From the NCBI GenBank assembly GCA_046760705.1, contig JBHIER010000135.1, positions 1 through 7,966 of the forward strand: a DNA stretch of 7,966 nt, given 5' to 3'. Source of the DNA: JBHIER01 sp046760705 [NCBI: bacterium] (GTDB lineage: Bacteria; JBHIER01; G020348925). The notes beneath the pieces were generated by a model. That model had not been told where the DNA came from. It saw only the letters and a program-made list of their open reading frames with translations, and ran no database searches. Positions 1 through 5,922 of this stretch are shown one piece after another. The position numbers and the translations under genes are program-made. The first letter of the stretch is position 1, and each line of letters opens with the position of its first letter.

Positions 1-729
1 TCGCCCCAGGATGGCCAGACCGGTGTAGCCGTCAACACAACTCTCAGTTGGAGCGGTGGCGATCCTGATGGAGATGCGGTGACTTACGATGTCTATTTCG
101 GGACGAGTTCACCTCCACCGTTGGTGAAATCGAATCACACCAGCTTCTCTTACAACCCAGGGACGTTGACCCAAAGCACCACCTACCACTGGCAGGTTGT
201 GGCCAAGGACAATCAGGTGGAGACCGCCCAGGGTCCGGAGTGGAGCTTCACCACCGGGAGTTGTCCTCTGCCATCGATCAGGAGGTTAAGACCTTCTTCA
301 GGCTCCAAAGGAACACTGGTCATCATCTACGGTCGCAACTTCGGGGGAACCCAGGGTTCAAGCTCTGTCACCTTCTATCCTGACAAGACAGCCTCTATTC
401 GCAAATGGAGAGACACCTACATCTGGTGTAGAGTCCCGGCAGGGGCGCAGAGCGGGCCTGTGACGGTGACCACCTCATGTGGCCACAGCTCCGGGAGACA
501 GTTTACCATGGCTCCTCCTGTGGCCAGGAAGTTGGGACCCCAGGTGGGTGGGGTGGGCCAGCCGGTGACTCTGTGGGGAAACCAATTTGGGAGGACACGG
601 GGTACAAGCAAAGTCACCTTCAATACCACCCAGGTGACCCAATACGAGTCCTGGTCGAACAATCGAGTGGTGGTGCGTGTACCAGCCGGGGCAACCTCCG
701 GTCCGGTGACAGTGAACACTGGTGTCTGA
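1..729 (+). CDS. Fn3-like and IPT/TIG domain protein, C-terminal part (5' end outside window)
   Basis: The frame is open from base 1, so the gene begins upstream; 242 codons are visible before TGA at 727-729. Residues about 1-86 form a fibronectin-III/cadherin-like beta domain (DPDGDAVTYDVYFG, TTYHWQVVAKD, WSFTTG). Residues about 91-169 form one IPT/TIG immunoglobulin-like domain (VIIYGRNFGGTQGSSSVTF, VPAGAQSGPVTV). Residues about 172-242 form a second (VTLWGNQFGRTRGTSKVTF, VPAGATSGPVTV). Such modules are typical of secreted or cell-surface proteins that bind carbohydrate or protein, but no signal peptide, anchor or catalytic domain is in view and the ligand is unknown. The last TIG domain stops straight after VTVNTGV, without the final strand that the preceding copy has (GRQFTM). 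The stop lies next to a group II intron remnant, so the C-terminus may have been lost in a rearrangement. Domain calls are firm; function is not. Confidence 0.8.
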   Translation, partial: SPQDGQTGVAVNTTLSWSGGDPDGDAVTYDVYFGTSSPPPLVKSNHTSFSYNPGTLTQSTTYHWQVVAKDNQVETAQGPEWSFTTGSCPLPSIRRLRPSSGSKGTLVIIYGRNFGGTQGSSSVTFYPDKTASIRKWRDTYIWCRVPAGAQSGPVTVTTSCGHSSGRQFTMAPPVARKLGPQVGGVGQPVTLWGNQFGRTRGTSKVTFNTTQVTQYESWSNNRVVVRVPAGATSGPVTVNTGV

Positions 730-774
730 CCACATTGCCTGCATTCCTGATAAACCGGGAAGGAAGAGTTACCT

Positions 775-1107
775 ATGTCGAAGCGGAAGCCGTTCCGGAC
801 AACGAAACAGGGAAATTGGAACAACGATTGGTAAGCCCATGCTTGCAAAGTTGAAGCTGGAGTTGAGTGAAGAGAAGACGCAGACAACGTCATTTCGGGA
901 AGGCTTTGACTTTCTGGATTTCCATTTCGGCACGCGGAGCCGTGGGGTTGGTTCAAAGTCACTCCGCTCTTTTTATGTGGAAAGGTACGGGAAATTACCC
1001 GTCGCCGGCAGGGAGACATCCCTGTGACGAGGGTGATTGAGAACCTCAACCCGCTGTTGCGAGGCTGGCGGAATTACGGTTCCTCTCTTTTGTTCAATAA
1101 GACCTGA
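775..1107 (+). pseudogene. Decayed group II intron reverse transcriptase/maturase (thumb and domain X remnant)
   Basis: From about 836 one frame reads KLELSEEKTQTTSFREGF then DFLDFHF and KSLRSF, the end of the RT and start of the thumb in group II intron-encoded proteins (family consensus FREGFDFLGFHF). The reading then moves to another frame at 982: KVREITRRRQGDIP, then VIENLNPLLRGWRNY, the maturase (X) domain signature, ending GSSLLFNKT and TGA at 1105-1107. The join is explained by loss of one A in the run at 980-984 (GAAAG where GAAAAG would restore the frame). The glycine of DFLGF is Asp here. The palm with its YADD motif, the fingers and any endonuclease domain are absent. A start-like ATG at 775, with GGAAG a short distance upstream, opens a 19-codon stretch (MSKRKPFRTTKQGNWNNDW) ending at TAA 832; it could be the original N-terminus joined to the C-terminus by an internal deletion, but this is inference. 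The element is certainly dead. Confidence 0.85.
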
Positions 1108-1357
1108 GCCGGTCGCATAAAGCGCGGAACAACACTATTCTGCTCCGCCTAATCTCAGTACCACCATCCGTCACACCCCTCCAGACGCAAGAAGCCAGTC
1201 GCCTGGGGCGGGATAGTTTCGGCAACGACGCGGCCAGTGGAGTCTCTTTTTATCGGCTGACGGCAGGAACATTCACGGCCGCCAAGCGTGCGGAGAATTG
1301 TGGGGGCCGACCTCTGTGTTGACCCGTTATTTGAGCGGGCTTTGTAGGAGAGATTAT

Positions 1358-1397
1358 CCAAACCGGGGCAAGGGACGTCCACCCCTGCCCTTTTTGG
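1358..1397 (+). terminator. Terminator-like hairpin with T-run
   Basis: GGGCAAGGG (1366-1374) pairs with CCCCTGCCC (1382-1390) at eight of nine positions around a 7-nt loop, and TTTTT follows at 1391-1395. An outer CCAAA (1358-1362) can also pair with TTTGG (1393-1397). The form fits an intrinsic terminator on the + strand that would stop transcription entering from the intron remnant. It lies upstream of the predicted thiC promoter, so it is not an attenuator if that promoter is the one used. Confidence 0.5.
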
Positions 1398-1486
1398 AAA
1401 GGCAGGCGGAACGCCAGAGTTCTGGGGAGTACGCCTGCGGGAGTAATTTGCAGGGGAAAGCCTGTTCTGCCGATGAGAAATACTCG

Positions 1487-1515
1487 TTGACAATGTCTCT
1501 GGTTTTTGTTAGATT
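1487..1515 (+). promoter_or_regulatory. Putative sigma70-type promoter for thiC
   Basis: A perfect -35 hexamer TTGACA (1487-1492) is followed, after a 17-bp spacer, by TAGATT (1510-1515), which matches four of six positions of the -10 consensus. Initiation would fall near 1522, giving a leader of about 57 nt to the thiC ATG. That is too short to hold a whole TPP riboswitch, in line with not finding one. The call rests on motif match alone. Confidence 0.5.
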
Positions 1516-1578
1516 TGGATACGATGAGGATTTGACGAACTACTGTCGTCTCGAAGTACTCGACATAGGAATTCAATT

Positions 1579-2877
1579 ATGGAGCTTGAAGATAAAAGCC
1601 TGACCGATCTGGCCCGGGCAGGGGTGATCACCGAATCGATGGAGGAGGTGGCCAGGGACGAATGTGTGTCCCCTCAGGATGTGGCCGAAGGTATCGCCTC
1701 GGGTACGATCGTCATTACGAGGAATCGAGTTCACAAGAAGGTTCGCTCTCTGGGTATCGGGAAGGGGCTGCGGACGAAGATCAATGCCAACATCGGTACC
1801 TCGCCCGACCAGGTGAGCCTGGATCTCGAACTGAAGAAACTCTCGGCAGCCATAGAGGTGGGGGCCGATACGGTGATGGATCTTTCGACCGGCGGTGATC
1901 TGGACCAGGTCCGTCGGGCCGTTTTGGAGAACTCGACGGTTCCGGTAGGTACGGTGCCCATCTATCAAGCCGTCTGCGATACGGTGCGGAAGCGCAAGCA
2001 CATCGGCGAAATGGGTGTGGACGATCTGTTCGAGGTGATCGAGCACCAGGCTGCCGACGGGGTGGACTTTGTGACCGTTCACTGCGGTGTGACCAGGCGG
2101 GCCATTGAGGCCCTCAAACAGCAGGGCCGACTGACCGATATCGTCAGCCGGGGTGGGGCATTCTTGGCGGAGTGGATGGCGGACAACGACTCCGAGAATC
2201 CGCTTTACGAGTTCTACGATCGGCTCTTGGAGATTGCCAGAAGATACGAGGTGACCCTCAGTCTGGGCGACGGCCTCCGCCCGGGCAGCCTGGCCGATGC
2301 CACCGACAGAGCCCAGCTTGAGGAGTTGATCGTCATCGGAGATTTGGTGGACAGGGCCCGGGCCGCCGGGGTGCAGACGATTGTGGAGGGCCCCGGCCAC
2401 GTACCCCTCAACCAGGTGGAGGCCAATGTGCTTCTTGAGAAGAGGCTGTGCAAAGGTGCCCCCTTCTACGTGCTCGGTCCCTTAGTGACCGACGTCAGCC
2501 CCGGTTACGACCACATCAGCGGGGCCATCGGTGGGGCTGTGGCCGCTTCTGTCGGCGCCGACTTTCTCTGCTACGTCACCCCGTCGGAGCACCTCCGGCT
2601 GCCGACGGTCGAGGATGTGCGGGAGGGTGTAATCGCCTCGCGCATAGCGGCCCACGCCGGCGATGTGGCCAGGGGACTGAACGGCGCCCGGAACTGGGAC
2701 GACCGCATGTCGCAAGCCCGAAAGGCCCTCGATTGGAAAGGGATGTTCGAACTGAGCGTCGATCCGGAGAAATCGAAGCGGTACCGGTCCGAAAGCACCC
2801 CCAAAGACAGCGAACTGTGCACCATGTGCGGCCAATTCTGCGCCATGAGACGGGTCGAAGAGGTGCTGCGGAAATAG
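1579..2877 (+). CDS. thiC: Phosphomethylpyrimidine synthase ThiC (radical SAM)
   Basis: ThiC converts aminoimidazole ribotide to 4-amino-5-hydroxymethyl-2-methylpyrimidine phosphate, the pyrimidine half of thiamine, using S-adenosylmethionine and a [4Fe-4S] cluster in the cytoplasm. The family is clear from NANIGTSPD (69-77), GADTVMDLSTGGD (95-107), VPVGTVPIYQA (121-131), DFVTVHCGVTR (163-173), RGGAFLAEWM (191-200), SLGDGLRPGS (228-237), EGPGHVPLNQV (270-280) and VTDVSPGYDHI (303-313). The C-terminal cluster cysteines are Cys414, Cys417 and Cys421 (CTMCGQFC). The spacing is C-x2-C-x3-C, against C-x2-C-x4-C in the enterobacterial enzyme. At 432 residues it is the short form, without the long N-terminal region of enterobacterial ThiC. 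The ATG at 1579 has AGGA (1567-1570) 8 nt upstream. No other thiamine genes are nearby. The related hydroxybenzimidazole synthases (BzaF/BzaA/BzaB) of anaerobes resemble ThiC and cannot be fully excluded by eye. Confidence 0.96.
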   Translation: MELEDKSLTDLARAGVITESMEEVARDECVSPQDVAEGIASGTIVITRNRVHKKVRSLGIGKGLRTKINANIGTSPDQVSLDLELKKLSAAIEVGADTVMDLSTGGDLDQVRRAVLENSTVPVGTVPIYQAVCDTVRKRKHIGEMGVDDLFEVIEHQAADGVDFVTVHCGVTRRAIEALKQQGRLTDIVSRGGAFLAEWMADNDSENPLYEFYDRLLEIARRYEVTLSLGDGLRPGSLADATDRAQLEELIVIGDLVDRARAAGVQTIVEGPGHVPLNQVEANVLLEKRLCKGAPFYVLGPLVTDVSPGYDHISGAIGGAVAASVGADFLCYVTPSEHLRLPTVEDVREGVIASRIAAHAGDVARGLNGARNWDDRMSQARKALDWKGMFELSVDPEKSKRYRSESTPKDSELCTMCGQFCAMRRVEEVLRK

Positions 2878-2971
2878 GCGACCGAGCTTGCGATGCTTTT
2901 CCTCCCTGGCCATGGAATCAAGATGTGGACAGGACAATAAAATGAAAATTTAGCAACTAACAATTAGCAAG

Positions 2972-3066
2972 TCAAAATGAAGTGCAAAATGCCTGGGAGC
3001 CCAACAGAAAAATCAAGCAATCGCTCCGCCAGATCATCCCCAGGGCCTTTCGACATTTCATTTTGC
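2972..3066. repeat. Imperfect inverted repeat at the 5' end of the dinG frame
   Basis: A left arm at about 2972-2999 (CAAAATGAAGTGC, AAAATGCCTGGGAG) is matched as reverse complement by a right arm at about 3037-3066 (TCCCCAGGGCC, ACATTTCATTTTGC), with a few mismatches and one-base gaps and about 37 bp between the arms. Just upstream (2940-2971) is AT-rich sequence with TTAGCAA repeated twice. This looks like a small dispersed intergenic repeat rather than coding sequence. It contains the ATG at 2977, so it bears on the start choice of the next gene. Whether it occurs elsewhere in the genome cannot be seen here. Confidence 0.55.
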
Positions 3067-3078
3067 ATTGGTAAAACG

Positions 3079-5922
3079 GTGAAGGACAGTCTGGAGAACT
3101 TTGTTGCCATCGATATTGAAACGACAGGTACCGACCCGGAGCGCGACGAGATCATTGAGCTGGGCGCTGTCAGGGTGAGAGGAGGCGAAATCGCTGAGCG
3201 CTTCGGACGCCTTGTCTCCCCGACAAAGCCGATCCCTCCAGTGATCACACACCTCACCGGTATCTCTGACGGCGACTGCGCCGATCAACCGCCCCTCTCT
3301 TCGATCCTCATCGACTTCTGTCACTTCCTCGGCGATGATCCCATCGTCGTCCACAACGGCCCGTTCGATCTGGGGTTCCTGAACCGTCAACTGAAAAGCC
3401 GGGGGATGGCAGACCTGATGGGGGAGATCTTCGACACGCTCACCCTCTCCCGAATTGTGCTCCCGAGGCTGAAAAACCATCAATTGCCAACACTACTGAC
3501 CTACTTTCGTATCCCCTCACCCTCGGCCCATCGGGCCGGGGGCGATGCTGAGAACACGGCCAGACTCTTTCTGGCTCTGACTGAATATGTGGGGCGGTTC
3601 GACCTCGACACCCTCCAGACCATGGCCCGGCTGACGCCACCGGCGTCGCCTTTGCACCGTCTTTTCAGCCGGACTGTGCGCACAGCTCCCCTGAGAAAGA
3701 TCGGCGGACGGAATGAGGATCGAGAACTGCTGCTCGATCTCTTCAACGTTAAAGGGGAAAGCCGGCGAAAGCGAAAGAGAGAGCCGACCACACTTGACGT
3801 GGAGACCATCGAGAAGACTTTTGGGCCCGAAGGGGAGCTGAGCAGAACACTGCCTCACTACGAAGAGAGACCCCAGCAGGTGAAGATGGCCAGGGAGGTG
3901 GCCCAGGCCTTCAACAACTCTCAGTTTTTGGTGGTGGAAGCCGGAACCGGCGTGGGCAAGACCCTGGCGTACCTGATACCGGCCATCCATTGGGCTCTCC
4001 AGAGTGGTGAGCGGGTCATCGTCTCCACCAAGACGAAGAACCTTCAGGAACAGTTGTTCTACAGTGATATCCCTCTCCTGAGAGAGGCGACGGACAAATC
4101 CTTTAAAGCGGTTCTGCTCAAGGGCCGATCCGGCTATCTCTGTTTGAACAAGTGGTACCGAACCCTGGCCGAGACCGACTTGAGTAAAGAGGAGCGCTCG
4201 GAGATCCTTCCCCTGGTCACGTGGCTGAAGGGGACGGTCAGCGGGGATATCTCTGAAAATACGGGATTCAGGCTCTTCCAAAAATCCGGGTTGTGGAACA
4301 AGGTGTGTGCCGAGAGCACCTACTGTCTGGGACAGAGGTGCAAATACAAGGATCGCTGCTTTTACCAAAAGGTCCGAGCGGCAGCCCAGGGGGCCCACAT
4401 CGTGGTCACCAACCACGCTCTCCTCTTCTCCGATGCGCTCGCCGATCATGCGGTTTTAGACAAGTACCGGTGCCTCGTCTTCGACGAGGCCCACACCATT
4501 GAAAAGGTGGCCGCCCAGCATTTTGGCCACGATTTCACCCTCTGGCGGGTGCGGAGCCTCATCAACCGGTTGTATCTGAAAGAGAAGGTCGAGGTTGGCC
4601 TCTTGGTCTCCCTTCTGAGAAGGGTCGAAAGGGCTGGCCTGGGAACGGTGCAGAAGGGGATGCTGACCAAACGCCTCAAGAGTGCCATCGACCGAGCCGA
4701 TCGGGCCCGTGCGGCAGCGACGGAATTCTTCGTTCGATTGAACCAGGAGGCGATCCGTAGGGCCGGTGGGACCCGGCAGCGGTACAGGGCGAAATTGAGG
4801 TACGGTAGCAGCCGTCCCATCGTCACCGTTGAATCCTCGGCCGAGTTGCTGGGTGCGTTAAAAAGGCTCTGCGGCGAGCTGTCCAGGATACAGACCGCGC
4901 TCAGTGAACTTCCGGATGGCTCTTTCCCCGCCCAGGCCGAGCTGACGCAGGATGTGAGCGGTCGCGCCCAGGAGTGTAAGGACCTGATTTCAGATCTCTC
5001 CTTTCTGCTGAAGGCCGATGATGAGGGGTACGTCTACTGGGTCGAGCTTCCCTCCCAGGAGGACCGCTACGATGCCCGCCTGTACGCAGCCCCTCTGGAG
5101 ATCGGTGAGTTGATGCAATCTCAATTCTACAAGGATCTGAGCACCGTCATCTTCACCTCAGCCACCCTGACGGTAGGTGAGCGCTTCGATTACGTGTTGG
5201 GCCGGCTGGGCCTTGACCCCGAAACGACGGCTCAGCTCAGTGTCGGGTCCCCCTTCGATTTCGACGGCCAGGCCCTGGTCTGTGTACCGACCTTTCTGCC
5301 GTCTCCAAAGGAGAGCAATTTTCGAAGGGAGATCGGCCGACTCATCGAAGAGGTGGCGCTCGCCACACGCAGGGGAACGTTAGCCCTGTTCACCTCCCAC
5401 CATATGCTCACCTCCGCATACGCAGACGTGAAAGATCCATTGGAGAGGGAGGGGGTCCTCGTGCTCGGCCAGGGGATGGATGGCTCCCGATCTCGTATTA
5501 TGGCTCAGTTCAAGGAGGAGAAGAGCTCGGTCCTGATGGGCACTGAAAGTTTTTGGGAAGGTGTGGACCTGTCCGGTGAGGCACTGGAGGTGCTATTTCT
5601 GGCCAAATTGCCCTTCGCCGTTCCCACCGAACCGATAGTCGAAGCGCAGATGGAGGCCCTCGAGCGTCGGGGACTGGACCCTTTTCAGCAGTACTGTCTG
5701 CCTGAGGCTGTGATCAAATTTCGGCAGGGCTTCGGCCGGTTGATCAGGAGCCGGGAGGATCGAGGGGTGGTGCTGGTCTGCGATACCCGGGTGCTCACCT
5801 CAAGCTACGGACCCCTCTTCTTGAATTCGCTTCCGACAAAACCTCTGACCTGCTCGGATAGAGAGACACTGTTGACCGAGGTCAAAAAATGGCTTTCACC
5901 GAAGGGCGAACAACGGTTCTGA
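3079..5922 (+). CDS. dinG: DinG-family Fe-S helicase with N-terminal DEDDh 3'-5' exonuclease
   Basis: This is an XPD/DinG-type superfamily 2 DNA helicase fused to a DnaQ/PolC-like exonuclease, probably acting in DNA repair or on stalled replication intermediates. Numbering is from the GTG at 3079 (947 residues). The exonuclease has motif I AIDIETTG (Asp12, Glu14), motif II HNGPFD (Asp97) and motif III with His151 and Asp156 (HRAGGD), a complete DEDDh set. The helicase has Walker A AGTGVGKT (288-295), DEAH (469-472), FTSATL (692-697), GTESFWEGVDL (821-831) and QGFGRLIRS (883-891). Cys355, Cys416, Cys421 and Cys427 fit the DinG/XPD 4Fe-4S pattern; the last three have the C-x4-C-x5-C spacing of E. 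coli DinG. The frame also opens at ATG 2977, adding 34 residues, but these lie in an inverted repeat and look unlike protein, while homology begins near LENFVAIDIE. The GTG has a weak ribosome-binding site, so the start is uncertain. The 3' end overlaps uvrC by 34 bp. Confidence 0.93.
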   Translation: MKDSLENFVAIDIETTGTDPERDEIIELGAVRVRGGEIAERFGRLVSPTKPIPPVITHLTGISDGDCADQPPLSSILIDFCHFLGDDPIVVHNGPFDLGFLNRQLKSRGMADLMGEIFDTLTLSRIVLPRLKNHQLPTLLTYFRIPSPSAHRAGGDAENTARLFLALTEYVGRFDLDTLQTMARLTPPASPLHRLFSRTVRTAPLRKIGGRNEDRELLLDLFNVKGESRRKRKREPTTLDVETIEKTFGPEGELSRTLPHYEERPQQVKMAREVAQAFNNSQFLVVEAGTGVGKTLAYLIPAIHWALQSGERVIVSTKTKNLQEQLFYSDIPLLREATDKSFKAVLLKGRSGYLCLNKWYRTLAETDLSKEERSEILPLVTWLKGTVSGDISENTGFRLFQKSGLWNKVCAESTYCLGQRCKYKDRCFYQKVRAAAQGAHIVVTNHALLFSDALADHAVLDKYRCLVFDEAHTIEKVAAQHFGHDFTLWRVRSLINRLYLKEKVEVGLLVSLLRRVERAGLGTVQKGMLTKRLKSAIDRADRARAAATEFFVRLNQEAIRRAGGTRQRYRAKLRYGSSRPIVTVESSAELLGALKRLCGELSRIQTALSELPDGSFPAQAELTQDVSGRAQECKDLISDLSFLLKADDEGYVYWVELPSQEDRYDARLYAAPLEIGELMQSQFYKDLSTVIFTSATLTVGERFDYVLGRLGLDPETTAQLSVGSPFDFDGQALVCVPTFLPSPKESNFRREIGRLIEEVALATRRGTLALFTSHHMLTSAYADVKDPLEREGVLVLGQGMDGSRSRIMAQFKEEKSSVLMGTESFWEGVDLSGEALEVLFLAKLPFAVPTEPIVEAQMEALERRGLDPFQQYCLPEAVIKFRQGFGRLIRSREDRGVVLVCDTRVLTSSYGPLFLNSLPTKPLTCSDRETLLTEVKKWLSPKGEQRF
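5878..5881 (+). promoter_or_regulatory. Ribosome-binding site of uvrC inside dinG
   Basis: GAGG lies 7 nt before the ATG at 5889, within the last codons of dinG. It supports this ATG, the only usual start codon between here and the conserved GIY-YIG domain, and suggests that uvrC translation is coupled to that of dinG. Confidence 0.6.

Larger units (their letters stand above)
1108..1578. other. Intergenic region, intron remnant to thiC
   Basis: This 471-bp stretch has no convincing gene. One frame stays open from 1101 to the TGA at 1320-1322 without a usual start codon or recognisable domain. I looked for a group II intron domain V hairpin after the maturase remnant and for a TPP riboswitch before thiC and recognised neither. 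What can be supported is the terminator-like hairpin at 1358-1397, a promoter at 1487-1515, and the thiC ribosome-binding site at 1567-1570. Smaller hairpins also occur, such as CCAGA/TCTGG near 1412-1425. Confidence 0.6.

Noticed and set aside
417-1049. 210-codon minus-strand open frame across the TIG and intron remnant
   Set aside because: It spans two unrelated + strand sequences and shows no domain of its own.
1105-1150. Group II intron domain V hairpin after the maturase remnant
   Set aside because: A GAGCCGG start is present, but the complementary 3' strand and the tetraloop arrangement are not.
1400-1578. TPP riboswitch upstream of thiC
   Set aside because: No CTGAGA core or matching downstream pyrimidine-sensor element could be read, and the likely promoter leaves too short a leader.
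1298-1603. 101-codon + strand open frame before thiC
   Set aside because: It overlaps the terminator-like hairpin, the promoter and the thiC start, and has no recognisable domain.
1573-2400. 275-codon minus-strand open frame opposite thiC
   Set aside because: It lies over conserved ThiC motifs and has no family features; it is a shadow of the real gene.
3517-4449. Long minus-strand open frame opposite dinG
   Set aside because: It is antisense to the clear exonuclease/helicase coding sequence, has no recognisable domain and mirrors the GC-rich codon pattern of the real gene.
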